Shown in pieces: positions 26,754-35,805 of a stretch of DNA of 64,000 bases. The DNA comes from CAWCPR01 sp963797475 (GTDB taxonomy: Bacteria > Chloroflexota > Anaerolineae > Anaerolineales > UBA4823), in the NCBI GenBank assembly GCA_963797475.1, contig CAWCPR010000003.1, positions 248,001-312,000 on the forward strand, given 5' to 3'. Within the stretch, counting starts at the first letter, position 1, and every line of letters begins with the position of its first letter. Under the pieces are notes generated by a model. That model worked only from the letters and a program-made list of their open reading frames with translations, had not been told where the DNA came from and did not search any database. A program made the position numbers and the translations under genes.

Positions 26754-27614
26754 ATGAGCGATTCAAAAACAATTTTGGAGATGCCTGTTTTTCACATGCG
26801 CCACAGTAAGTCGTTCATTGAAAAGAGCCTGGCAGATATCAGCAACGCACTGGAGCAAACCCTTTTTGCCGAACAGATCGCCCATCAGCCGGGCTTGCTG
26901 CAAGGGCTGGACGCCCGCATGAAAGTACTGGCAATGTTCTCGTTACTGTTGGCGATCAGCCTTTCTCACAGCCTGCTGATCATCGTCGGGTTGTATTTCC
27001 TCCTGCTAGGGCTGGCCTGGGTCTCCTCCGTCCCAATGGGTTTTTTTATCAAACGGGTCTGGCTTTTTATGCCGTTCTTCACCGGCATCATCGCCCTGCC
27101 AGCGCTGTTTATCACCCCTGGACCTGCACTGGCGCATCTGCCGTTTGGAATTGTAATCACTCAAAGCGGCCTGACGACTGCCCTTTTTTTACTTTTACGA
27201 GTCGCCGCTTCAGTATCAACAGCAGCTTTGTTTGTTCTCACCACACCCTGGAACACTGTCCTGAAAGCCCTGGGAGTCTTGCGCCTGCCGGATGTAATCG
27301 TACTCATTCTGGGGATGACATACCGGTATATCTACCTGTTCTTACTTGCAGCCAACGATATGTTTCTCTCACGCAAAAGCCGTATTATTACACGGCTGGA
27401 TAGCACAGCTCAACGGCGACTAATTGCCGGAAGCGCGGCTACCCTGCTGGATCGATCGCTGCAAATGAGCGAAGAAGTTTACCTGGCGATGCAAAGTCGC
27501 GGATTTCATGGTTATCCACGCACGATGGATTCCTTTCAATTAAAAGTTGGCGATTGGCTATTTATCGCCGTCACCCTGGTCATCACGGCTATGGCTATTT
27601 GGTTCGGTCGTTAA
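26754..27614 (+). CDS. cbiQ: CbiQ energy-coupling transmembrane protein
   Basis: Transmembrane coupling (T) component of the cobalt/nickel ECF importer, 286 residues. After a 45-residue amphipathic N-terminus there are about five helices starting at KVLAMFSLLLAISLSHSLLI. The two coupling motifs are recognisable: the Arg-containing LGMTYRYIYLFLLAANDMFLSRKSR region and the later VYLAMQSRGFHG, which fits the Ala-Arg-Gly pattern that docks in the ATPase grooves. I choose ATG 26754, four bases after cbiM, although the frame opens earlier inside that gene. Confidence 0.92.
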   Translation: MSDSKTILEMPVFHMRHSKSFIEKSLADISNALEQTLFAEQIAHQPGLLQGLDARMKVLAMFSLLLAISLSHSLLIIVGLYFLLLGLAWVSSVPMGFFIKRVWLFMPFFTGIIALPALFITPGPALAHLPFGIVITQSGLTTALFLLLRVAASVSTAALFVLTTPWNTVLKALGVLRLPDVIVLILGMTYRYIYLFLLAANDMFLSRKSRIITRLDSTAQRRLIAGSAATLLDRSLQMSEEVYLAMQSRGFHGYPRTMDSFQLKVGDWLFIAVTLVITAMAIWFGR

Positions 27615-27630
27615 TCGATTGAGGTTCTCC

Positions 27631-28503
27631 ATGCAGGCTGATAAGATCATCGCCAAGGAAATCCCGGTCTTTGAAGTTGATAAGCTGACCTACAATTACG
27701 GGGAAGGACAGATTGCCCTAGATGGCGTCAGCATGAGCATCGGAAAGGGCGAAAGCGTCGCGATTCTCGGCTCCAATGGATGTGGCAAGAGCACACTGCT
27801 CAAACTGCTGGACGGGTTATATTATCCCGTCTCCGGTTCGATCAAAGCTTTCGGCCAGGCTTTGAGTGAGGCGACCTTTCAGGATGAGTCCTTTAACTTT
27901 AACTTCCGCCGCCAGGTAAGCCTGGTGTTTCAGGATAGCGACGTGCAGTTGTTTTCCCCCTCCGTGTGGGATGAAGTGGCTTTCGCGCCCTTGCAGTTGG
28001 GTTTGGAGACAAGTGAAATTGAAAGGCGCGTTTCATTGGCGTTGGAAGCTTTGCGGATTGAAAAACTGCAAAACCGCCCTCCACATCGACTCTCGAGTGG
28101 GGAGAAAAAGCGTGTCGCTCTTGCCAGCGTGCTCAGCCTGAACCCGCCAGTCTGGCTGATGGACGAGCCCACAGCCGGGCTGGACCCGCGCAGCCAATCC
28201 TGGTTAATTGATTTTATCCTCGAACAACGCAAAGCCGATAAAACCATGGTCACTACGACCCACGATCTGGGCCTGGCCGAAAGCATCGCCGATCGTATTT
28301 ACATCCTGGATGAAGAACACCGCCTGGCTGCTGAAGGTAAGCCGGAGACATTGTTGAATGACACCGAATTATTGGTTGCATGCAATTTGGTCCACGTACA
28401 CCGCCACCGGCATGGGGACCAACCCGAACATACCCACCTGCACCGCCATTCTCACGCTCACGCCCATCCCCAACCTGGGGATGAAGAGCACCAATCCTCC
28501 TAA
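27631..28503 (+). CDS. cbiO: CbiO-type ATPase with histidine-rich tail
   Basis: ATPase (A component) of the cobalt/nickel importer, 290 residues. Walker A is GSNGCGKST, the Q-loop is VSLVFQDSDVQLFS, the signature is LSSGEKKRVALA, Walker B is VWLMDEPTAGLD and the switch His is TTTHDLGLAE. The last 40 residues are extraordinarily His-rich (12 His, as in HTHLHRHSHAHAH), a likely nickel or cobalt chelating tail in the cytoplasm. ATG 27631 has GAGG upstream; the longer frame from 27547 overlaps cbiQ. Last gene of the fur-cbiMQO set. Confidence 0.94.
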   Translation: MQADKIIAKEIPVFEVDKLTYNYGEGQIALDGVSMSIGKGESVAILGSNGCGKSTLLKLLDGLYYPVSGSIKAFGQALSEATFQDESFNFNFRRQVSLVFQDSDVQLFSPSVWDEVAFAPLQLGLETSEIERRVSLALEALRIEKLQNRPPHRLSSGEKKRVALASVLSLNPPVWLMDEPTAGLDPRSQSWLIDFILEQRKADKTMVTTTHDLGLAESIADRIYILDEEHRLAAEGKPETLLNDTELLVACNLVHVHRHRHGDQPEHTHLHRHSHAHAHPQPGDEEHQSS

Positions 28504-28569
28504 CCGCAGGTTTCTTTCCCGTCGCTTAACGCTTATAATCTACTCAAGCAGTCGCAGAATGACGATTTG

Positions 28570-28592
28570 TCCCAATCGGGAGAGAATTGGGA
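28570..28592. repeat. Inverted repeat between cbiO and the aminotransferase gene
   Basis: Perfect 7-bp arms TCCCAAT and ATTGGGA with a 9-base spacer. No T-run follows, so an operator or processing hairpin is as likely as a terminator. Confidence 0.4.
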
Positions 28593-28668
28593 TATGCGCG
28601 TGAACCAGAATAAATTCTCACCTTTTTGCTGGCACAGGCAATTTCTATAATACCAGGAGAGGACCTGA

Positions 28669-29739
28669 ATGTATAAAAAATTATTCATCCCCGGACCTAC
28701 CCATGTGAGAGATGAAATCCTGCAAGCTCAGGCGGTCCCGATGATCGGTCACAGGGCCAAGGAATATTCAGACTTACAGGCCGAAGTCACTCCCAAGCTC
28801 CAGAAATTGCTCTACACGCAGCAGCGAGTTTACCTGTTTGCTTCCTCGTCAACCGGGGTCATGGAAGGCGCTATCCGCCAGGCCTCACACAAGAAGATTT
28901 TAGGCACCATCTGTGGGGCGTTCTCCAAACGCTGGTATGAGATCATCGAGGCCAATGGGATTCCGTGCGGAAAACTGGAAGTCCCCCCAGGCCAGGCCAC
29001 CACCGTCGATTTGGTGGACCGCGCTTTGAGCCTAGACGATTACAACTCGGTCACACTGACCATGAATGAAACCGCGACCGGCATCATGAACCCGGTCGAG
29101 GAAATCGCGGCGATGATCCATCAGAAATACCCCGATGTTTTAATCCTGGTCGACGCGGTGAGCTGTATGGCTGGCGTCAAAATTGAGTTCGACGCCTGGG
29201 GTTTGGACGCATGCATGGCAGGCGTACAGAAGTGTTTCGCCTTACCTCCGGGGCTGACCGTTTGCGCCGTCAGCGACCGGGCGAGAGCGCGCGGTAAAAC
29301 CATCCCTGACCGCGGCTATTATTTTGCCTGGGACGCCATGGACAGCAAATATGATAAAAACCAGACGCCGGCTACCCCTGCTATCAGCTTGATCCAGGCC
29401 CTCAACCGGCAAATGGACGATATCTTCGTCGAAGGGCTGGAAAATCGATGGAGGCGCCATATCCAGATGGCCGAATACGTCCGCTCCTGGGCCCGCAAAA
29501 ACTTTAAACTCTATGGCGACGAGCGTTATCTTTCCAACACGGTCACCAACATCGAAAACACGCCCGGGATCAGCGTGGCCGATCTCAATCAAGAACTGGG
29601 CAAGCGTGGAGCGATGATTTCTAATGGATATGGCGATTTGAAAGAGAAATGTTTCCGAATCGCTCATATGGGCGACCTGACCCTAAACGATCTGCAATGG
29701 CTGACCGCTCAAATCGATGATATCCTTGGACTGAATTAA
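28669..29739 (+). CDS. Class V aminotransferase (alanine-glyoxylate/serine-pyruvate type)
   Basis: PLP enzyme of fold type I, class V, 356 residues. The opening KKLFIPGPTHVRDEIL and HRAKEYSDL are typical. SSSTGVMEGAIRQ binds the cofactor phosphate, LVDAVSCMAG carries the ring-contacting Asp and GVQKCFALPPG has the PLP lysine. Members transaminate alanine, serine or aspartate with glyoxylate or other keto acids; some archaeal relatives also make phosphoserine. ATG 28669 has a clear AGGAGAGG. The small unknown gene 14 bases downstream is probably co-transcribed. The substrate is not determined. Confidence 0.9.
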   Translation: MYKKLFIPGPTHVRDEILQAQAVPMIGHRAKEYSDLQAEVTPKLQKLLYTQQRVYLFASSSTGVMEGAIRQASHKKILGTICGAFSKRWYEIIEANGIPCGKLEVPPGQATTVDLVDRALSLDDYNSVTLTMNETATGIMNPVEEIAAMIHQKYPDVLILVDAVSCMAGVKIEFDAWGLDACMAGVQKCFALPPGLTVCAVSDRARARGKTIPDRGYYFAWDAMDSKYDKNQTPATPAISLIQALNRQMDDIFVEGLENRWRRHIQMAEYVRSWARKNFKLYGDERYLSNTVTNIENTPGISVADLNQELGKRGAMISNGYGDLKEKCFRIAHMGDLTLNDLQWLTAQIDDILGLN

Positions 29740-29753
29740 GGGTTCCACGAACT

Positions 29754-30149
29754 ATGGACATTTTTTTTCAAGACCCTGGAGAAATTCCCCTGCCGCCGGC
29801 TGAGGTGCGGATTCGCGAACTGAAAGCCCAACCCTGGTCAGACGGACAGCGGGTGCGGGTTTACCTTGAAATCGACCCATTCCAAAAGAGGCCAAATGCG
29901 GAAATCAGTATTCTGAATAACATCAATGAAGAAGTCGCTTCGGTGAGTATCATTGAGACCATCGACCGCAAGATGGAATTTACGATGCACTTGCGCGGTG
30001 AAAAAAAACCGGGGGATTATACCATCCAGGCGGTCCTGTTTTATGCCGGACCAAACGACAGCCAGGATAAACCTGCTGAAATGGAGCCGCCTGAGCCGGA
30101 ACACAAGGTGGTCGATCGAGCTCAAGCGAGATTCAGCCTCGCATCCTGA
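29754..30149 (+). CDS. Small conserved-looking protein of unknown function
   Basis: I do not recognise the family. The protein has 131 residues, no signal peptide and no membrane helix. It looks like a single beta-rich domain (RVRVYLEIDPFQKRPNAEIS, then MEFTMHLRGEKKPGDYTIQA), perhaps an Ig- or transthyretin-like sandwich, with an acidic Pro/Glu-rich stretch near residue 110. It starts 14 bases after the aminotransferase gene and ends 65 bases before the ABC exporter pair, so it may belong to either unit. Codon use resembles its neighbours. Confidence 0.75.
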   Translation: MDIFFQDPGEIPLPPAEVRIRELKAQPWSDGQRVRVYLEIDPFQKRPNAEISILNNINEEVASVSIIETIDRKMEFTMHLRGEKKPGDYTIQAVLFYAGPNDSQDKPAEMEPPEPEHKVVDRAQARFSLAS

Positions 30150-30214
30150 AAGAGACGTTATGGAAACCGTTCCCCAAGAATGATGAAGATCCAACCGATG
30201 TCCAACAAAGTCTG

Positions 30215-32038
30215 ATGGGACCTTTAATTCGACTACGCGAATTCATCCGCCCTTACTGGTTCCAGATTTCAATCGCCCTGCTGTCAATTCTGCTCCTGAC
30301 AGCTGCCAGCCTGGCTGTGCCAGCCATAATCCAACAAGTGATTGACGTTGGCCTGGCACGCGGAGATTATGGTGTTCTCGTTTTCTCAGCCCTGCTTATC
30401 CTGGGAATTGGAGCTCTCCAGACTGGACTGACCTACGTCCAGGGCTACCTGAGCGAATGGATCGCCTCCCACATCGGTTACGATCTGCGCAACCGTTTGT
30501 ACAACCACATCCAACACCTGTCATTTACCTACCACGATCACTCGCAAACTGGACAACTAATCAGCCGTTGCATTGAAGATGTTCGCTCGATCGAACGCTT
30601 TACTGGCCACGGCGTGGTGGAATTAATTCAGTTATGCTTGCTCTTGATCGGCATCGTAACGCTGCTGTTTGTACAACAGCCGCGCCTGGCTGCCATCGCC
30701 CTGCTTCCGTTGATCCCACTCGTCCTTTTGACGACCAATTTTGGGCGGCGTATTGGCGTTTATTTCCTTAAAGTAGACAACTCCCTTGGCGAATTATCCT
30801 CCCATCTCCAGGAAAATGTCAGCGGCGTGCAGGTGGTGCGCGCTTTCGCTCGCGAGCCTTATGAAATCCAGCGTTTCGACCAGGCAAACCGGGTCCTTTA
30901 TAATGCGCGGGTGACCGTGATCGGGGAGTGGTCAAAAATTATGCCGACTTCTTCGCTGCTCATTACCATTGGAACGATCTTGATCCTTTGGTTTGGCGGC
31001 CAAATGGTGCTGCATGGACAAATGACGATTGGGGAGGTGGTCGCGTTTAACGGCTACTTGCTTTTGCTGGCCTCGCCGGCCCAGCAGCTCACCTGGCTGG
31101 TCAACCTAGCGGGAGAAGCCGTCGCAGGCGTGCAGCGAACTTTCGAGGTTCTGGATATCATCCCGGAAATTCAATCTCCGCCGAATGCCTTAGCAGTAGG
31201 CGCCCTCGCAGGGAGGGTGGAATTTCGGGACGTATGCTTCCAGTACCTGGGAGAAAAACTGCCAGCGTTGGATGGCATCCAATTGAAAATCGAACCGAAC
31301 CAGGTCATCGCCCTGATCGGCCCAACCGGTTCCGGTAAAACAACATTGGTCAACCTGATCCCGCGTTTTTACGAGGCGAGCCGGGGGAAAGTCCTGGTCG
31401 ACGATTATGATGTAAAAACGGTCGACCTGCCCTCGCTGCGCAAACAAATCGGGATCGTGCTGCAATCCTCGCTGCTTTTTTCGACTACGATCGCCGAGAA
31501 TATCGCCTACGGCAGGCCGGACGCCAGCCAGGAGGAAATCGTTGCTGCTGCCCAGGCCGCTCAGGCGCACGAATTCATCCAGGAGCTTCCGGCTGGATAC
31601 GATACTATCGTCGGCGAACGCGGAATTACCCTATCCGGTGGGCAGCGCCAAAGGATTGCGATCGCCCGCGCCTTGCTTATGAACCCGCGCATCCTGATTC
31701 TGGATGATTCTACTTCCAGCGTCGATATGGAGACCGAACTGCTGATCCAAAAAGCGCTGGCTGAGCTGATGAAAAACCGCACGACCTTCATCATCGCTCA
31801 CCGCCTCTCCACCGTACGGCGGGCAGATCTCATCCTGGTGATGGACAAAGGACGTATCGTGGAGCGCGGCTCTCACGAGCGGCTCCTGAATCAAGGCGGC
31901 CCGTACCGGCAGATCTACGACCTGCAGCTCCGGGACCAGGAACAATTCATGGATGAGATCGAGAGCTTGAATAAAAACGGGCATCCAGGTCTCACGATCC
32001 GGGCGCAAAGAGACCCTCGGCAGATCGAAAGCGAGTAA
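30215..32038 (+). CDS. ABC exporter half-transporter, degenerate-site subunit
   Basis: Fused membrane-ATPase half transporter of the type IV (MsbA/TM287-like) exporters, 607 residues. Six helices fill residues 1-310. The ATPase has Walker A GPTGSGKTT, signature LSGGQRQRIAIARAL and Walker B LILDDSTSSVD. The residue after the Walker B Asp is Asp instead of the catalytic Glu, so this site is probably non-hydrolytic. The next gene encodes the matching partner. ATG 30215 has no clear ribosome-binding site. The frame stays open upstream, so an N-terminus some 15 residues longer from a non-ATG start is possible. The substrate is unknown. Confidence 0.92.
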   Translation: MGPLIRLREFIRPYWFQISIALLSILLLTAASLAVPAIIQQVIDVGLARGDYGVLVFSALLILGIGALQTGLTYVQGYLSEWIASHIGYDLRNRLYNHIQHLSFTYHDHSQTGQLISRCIEDVRSIERFTGHGVVELIQLCLLLIGIVTLLFVQQPRLAAIALLPLIPLVLLTTNFGRRIGVYFLKVDNSLGELSSHLQENVSGVQVVRAFAREPYEIQRFDQANRVLYNARVTVIGEWSKIMPTSSLLITIGTILILWFGGQMVLHGQMTIGEVVAFNGYLLLLASPAQQLTWLVNLAGEAVAGVQRTFEVLDIIPEIQSPPNALAVGALAGRVEFRDVCFQYLGEKLPALDGIQLKIEPNQVIALIGPTGSGKTTLVNLIPRFYEASRGKVLVDDYDVKTVDLPSLRKQIGIVLQSSLLFSTTIAENIAYGRPDASQEEIVAAAQAAQAHEFIQELPAGYDTIVGERGITLSGGQRQRIAIARALLMNPRILILDDSTSSVDMETELLIQKALAELMKNRTTFIIAHRLSTVRRADLILVMDKGRIVERGSHERLLNQGGPYRQIYDLQLRDQEQFMDEIESLNKNGHPGLTIRAQRDPRQIESE

Positions 32039-32044
32039 CTCAGT

Positions 32045-33829
32045 TTGACTCAACCGCCAATCAATGAAGACATCTTGCTCAAAGGCTTTGATCCCCAGGT
32101 CACTCGCCGGCTGCTGGCTTACGCCAGGCCGTACCGCCTGCAGCTCTTTGCAGCCTTGCTGTTCATGCTCATTGCATCGGCAGCAGCCGTCGCCGGACCT
32201 TACCTGGTAAAAGTAGCGCTGGATTCGGGGTTGGAAGCCGGCTCGCTGCCGGCCCTGCGCCAGGCCGTCTTGTTTTACCTGGCTGCAGCAGGCGTGCAAT
32301 GGCTGGCTACCTTTATTCGCGTCAATATCATGGCGCGCGTGGGCCAATCGATTATTTACGATCTGCGAGGCAGGCTGTTCGAACACTTGCAACAGCTCTC
32401 ACTCAGCTTTTATTCGCGATTCAGCGTCGGACGGGTCATTACGCGCGTGATCAACGATGTTGGGGTCTTGAGAGAATTCATCACCTGGGCAGTGCTTGCC
32501 ATCGCCAGGGATATTTTCACATTGTTGGGAATATTAGCCGCCATGCTGGCGATGAACGTTCGCCTTTCGCTGCTCACCTTCACCGTGCTGCCAGTCATGC
32601 TGGTTATCACCATCCTATTCCGGAGGCAAGCACGCGAAAACTATCGCCGGGTGCGAGCTGCCATCAGTTGGGTGAACTCGGTGCTGGCGGAAAACATCAA
32701 TGGCGTACGAGTCGTACAGGCTTTCTCGCGCCAGCCGGTCAATTATGCCTTCTACCGGGACGAGGTGAACAAATATAACCTGGATTCGAACCTGCAAGCT
32801 GCACGCGTCGCAGCGGCCTTCCCGGCCGCGATCGATTTTCTAGGAGCGCTGGCAATGGCCCTGGTGGTTTGGATCGGCGGCGCGACTGCCCTGCGCAGCA
32901 ACAGCGCGATCACACCCGGGGTCCTGGTCGCGTTTGTCCTTTACATCGGGCGCTTTTTCGACCCAATCCGCGATCTGAGCCGCCGGTTCGACACTTTCCA
33001 ATCCACCATGGCAGGCGGCGAACGCATCTTCGCCTTGTTGGACACACCGCCCGAAGTGCAAGACATCCCGGAGGCGATCGAAATCCCGCCCATCCGTGGC
33101 GAGGTGCAATTCGATCAGGTCTCATTCTCTTACATCGACGATCCTACCCCGGTGCTGGTGGATATCAACCTGAAAGTCAAACCCGGAGAAACAGTAGCCC
33201 TGGTGGGTAAAACCGGGGCGGGAAAAACCACGCTGGTCAAGCTTCTCAGTCGTTTTCACGATCCCACTCATGGGAGGCTGATTGTCGATGGTCACGACCT
33301 GCGCACGGTAAACCAAAACAGCTTGCGCAGCCAGATGGGCATCGTACTTCAGGATCCTTTCCTTTTCGGGGGTACGGTGGCGGAAAACATCCGTTTCGGG
33401 CGATTAGAGGCCAGCCAGGCCGAGGTGATAGCAGCTGCCCAGGCAGTAGGCGCGCACGAATTCATTATGCGCCTGCGCCGTGGCTATGAAACCGCGGTTG
33501 AAGAAGGCGGCATGGTCCTTTCAGTGGGCCAGAGGCAATTGATCTCCTTCGCCCGCGCTTTGTTGGCCGACCCACATATCTTGATCCTGGATGAAGCAAC
33601 ATCCAGTGTGGACACCCAAACCGAGATCATCATTCAAAACGCGCTTGGGAGGCTGCTCAAAGGGCGGACGGCATTTGTAATCGCTCACCGCCTCTCTACA
33701 GTGATTAACGCAGACCGCATCGTGGTGGTTCAAGATGGGCACATCGTCGAGGAAGGCACACACACCGAGCTACTCGGCAGAAGCGGGTATTACTTTCAAC
33801 TATACAGCCTCGGTTTTGAGGAGCAATGA
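32045..33829 (+). CDS. ABC exporter half-transporter, catalytic-site subunit
   Basis: Second half transporter of the exporter pair, 594 residues. Six helices precede an ATPase with Walker A GKTGAGKTT, Q-loop MGIVLQDPFLF and Walker B LILDEATSSVD, which keeps the catalytic Glu. Its signature is LSVGQRQL instead of LSGGQ. That deviation faces the degenerate Walker B of the partner, the exact pairing seen in heterodimeric exporters such as TM287/288. The start is TTG 32045, six bases after the first subunit's stop. Export of lipids, peptides or drugs is typical; specificity is unknown. Confidence 0.93.
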   Translation: MTQPPINEDILLKGFDPQVTRRLLAYARPYRLQLFAALLFMLIASAAAVAGPYLVKVALDSGLEAGSLPALRQAVLFYLAAAGVQWLATFIRVNIMARVGQSIIYDLRGRLFEHLQQLSLSFYSRFSVGRVITRVINDVGVLREFITWAVLAIARDIFTLLGILAAMLAMNVRLSLLTFTVLPVMLVITILFRRQARENYRRVRAAISWVNSVLAENINGVRVVQAFSRQPVNYAFYRDEVNKYNLDSNLQAARVAAAFPAAIDFLGALAMALVVWIGGATALRSNSAITPGVLVAFVLYIGRFFDPIRDLSRRFDTFQSTMAGGERIFALLDTPPEVQDIPEAIEIPPIRGEVQFDQVSFSYIDDPTPVLVDINLKVKPGETVALVGKTGAGKTTLVKLLSRFHDPTHGRLIVDGHDLRTVNQNSLRSQMGIVLQDPFLFGGTVAENIRFGRLEASQAEVIAAAQAVGAHEFIMRLRRGYETAVEEGGMVLSVGQRQLISFARALLADPHILILDEATSSVDTQTEIIIQNALGRLLKGRTAFVIAHRLSTVINADRIVVVQDGHIVEEGTHTELLGRSGYYFQLYSLGFEEQ

Positions 33830-33888
33830 GTTGCAATTTTGTAAGTGAGCCCGTTTCTTTGCCTCATTGATGGTTTAATTAGCCTGAG

Positions 33889-35805
33889 ATGATGGCAAGG
33901 AATAAAAGTTCTGGCAAATCACAACCTCAATACCGCCAGGCGCGCCGCCTGCTGTTGATTCTCGTATTCGGAGCAGCGCTGATAGCCAGCGTCGTCGCCT
34001 GGCCTATCGTTCAGGCGCGCATGCAATCGCCCGAGGTTACGACTCTGGTCCCCTCTACCCCGACCGGGACTGCCACCGCCAGCCCTTCTCCAACCGCTTC
34101 ACCCGAGCCCAGCCTAACCGCGCTTCCCAGCCCCACATCGCCGCAGCCGGCTCTTGCCGCCAGCCTGCCAACGCCTTTAGATCAAGGGCTGATCGTTCTG
34201 GCGGCTAGAGAAAACGGGTTCAACCACCTGTTTGTCTATCGACCTCAAACCCAGCCATTAATCCGCCTGACCTGGGGAGCCTGGGACGACATTACCCCGG
34301 CCATCAGTCCGGATGGCTCGCAAATCGCTTTCAGTTCCAACCGAGATGGCCAGTGGGATCTGTACCTGCTGGAAATTTCAACTGGAGTTGTACAGCGATT
34401 GACTGACACCTCCGCTTACGATGGCGCCCCATCGTTTTCACCTGACGGGCGCTGGCTGGCTTATGAGACCTTAGTCGACGAAGACGGCGGCGGGTTAGAA
34501 ATTTACATTCGCTCCCTGGATAACCAGCAAGATCCGATCCGGCTGACGAACGACCCCGCAGCCGACTATTCACCGGCGTGGTCGCCGCTGGGCCGCCAGA
34601 TCGCTTTCGTCTCCAACCGCAGCGGCGATGCGGATATCTGGCTGGCGGACCTGGACCAGGTGGATAACCGCTTTCAAAATCTCAGCCGAAACCAGGACAG
34701 CAGCGAAGATCACCCCACCTGGTCGCCGAATGGCGCGAACTTAGCCTGGGCGTCCACTTCCAAGGAAGGCGTTCAGGGTCTTTTCGTTTGGGATGGGAGC
34801 CACGCCCGCTTCTCTGGCAGCGGCTATTGGCCAACCTGGAGCCCGGATGGGAACGACCTGCTGGCCGGAATACAAATGCCAAACCAGACTTTCCTGACTG
34901 GCTACGATCGCGGTCGCCTGGGATTGATCCTACCGCCACTCGCCTTGTCCGGAGCTCTAAAAGGGTTGGATTGGGGCAGCGCCGGCTTACCCGAACCTCT
35001 TCCCGTGGCCTTTGAGCAGGCTTCACAGGCAACGCCCAATGCGCTCTGGCGCCCCGCCTTGACGCCGATGGCCGACGTACCGAACGGAAGGCAGCGGGTG
35101 GTGAAGTTAGCGGACGTCGACGCGCCCAACCCCATGCTCAACGATATGGTGGACAAGTCATTTCTAGCCCTGCGCCAGAGAATCGCGGTCGAAACTGGTT
35201 GGGATTTTCTCTCCAATCTGGAGAACGCCTTCGTCCCTTTGACCTCTCCCTTAGCGCCTGGTATGGGGGAAGATTGGCTGCACACGGGGCGCGCCTTTGC
35301 ATTCAATACCCTGCCGATTAACGCCGGCTGGGTGTTGGTTGTGCGGGAAGATTTCGGATCGCAGACCTACTGGCGGGTTTACCTGAGGACGCGCTTTCAG
35401 GATGGCTCCCAAGGAGAGCCGCTTCACAGCCAGCCGTGGAATTTCAACGCCCGCTTCAGCGGCGACCCGCGGTCCTACGAACAAGGCGGCACCCTGCTTC
35501 AAATGGTACCATCCGGATACTGGCTGGATTTCACAGCATTGACCGCAGCCTATGGCTGGGAGCGGCTGCCCGCCTTGAATACCTGGCGCTCGGCTGCTGC
35601 AACCGCCCATTTCAATGAGTTCGTCCTCAGCGACCAACTGGACTGGCGCGACGCCATGCTTGAGATTTACCCCGCTGAAGTGTTGATCACGCCGACAGCC
35701 GTCATCCCAACAACCCAGCTTCCCAGCCCTACCGCGCGCCCGACCCGTACGCCGACTCCAACGCGCAGACCCTACCCGACACGAACTCCCAGCCCCACTC
35801 CATGA
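33889..35805 (+). CDS. Secreted TolB-like beta-propeller protein
   Basis: Membrane-anchored extracellular protein of 638 residues. A signal anchor (LLLILVFGAALIASVVAW) is followed by a Pro/Ser/Thr linker, then WD40-like/TolB repeats from about 100 to 370. The repeat cores are recognisable: ITPAISPDGSQIAFSSNRDG, APSFSPDGRWLAYE, SPAWSPLGRQIAFVSNRSG, HPTWSPNGANLAWAS and WPTWSPDGNDLL. The C-terminal 250 residues form a second domain I do not recognise, ending in a Pro/Thr/Arg-rich tail. A TGG-TTTAAT extended -10 lies nine bases before the ATG, so the mRNA may be leaderless. Its stop overlaps the start of the M23 peptidase by four bases, hinting at a joint role at the cell surface. Confidence 0.87.
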   Translation: MMARNKSSGKSQPQYRQARRLLLILVFGAALIASVVAWPIVQARMQSPEVTTLVPSTPTGTATASPSPTASPEPSLTALPSPTSPQPALAASLPTPLDQGLIVLAARENGFNHLFVYRPQTQPLIRLTWGAWDDITPAISPDGSQIAFSSNRDGQWDLYLLEISTGVVQRLTDTSAYDGAPSFSPDGRWLAYETLVDEDGGGLEIYIRSLDNQQDPIRLTNDPAADYSPAWSPLGRQIAFVSNRSGDADIWLADLDQVDNRFQNLSRNQDSSEDHPTWSPNGANLAWASTSKEGVQGLFVWDGSHARFSGSGYWPTWSPDGNDLLAGIQMPNQTFLTGYDRGRLGLILPPLALSGALKGLDWGSAGLPEPLPVAFEQASQATPNALWRPALTPMADVPNGRQRVVKLADVDAPNPMLNDMVDKSFLALRQRIAVETGWDFLSNLENAFVPLTSPLAPGMGEDWLHTGRAFAFNTLPINAGWVLVVREDFGSQTYWRVYLRTRFQDGSQGEPLHSQPWNFNARFSGDPRSYEQGGTLLQMVPSGYWLDFTALTAAYGWERLPALNTWRSAAATAHFNEFVLSDQLDWRDAMLEIYPAEVLITPTAVIPTTQLPSPTARPTRTPTPTRRPYPTRTPSPTP

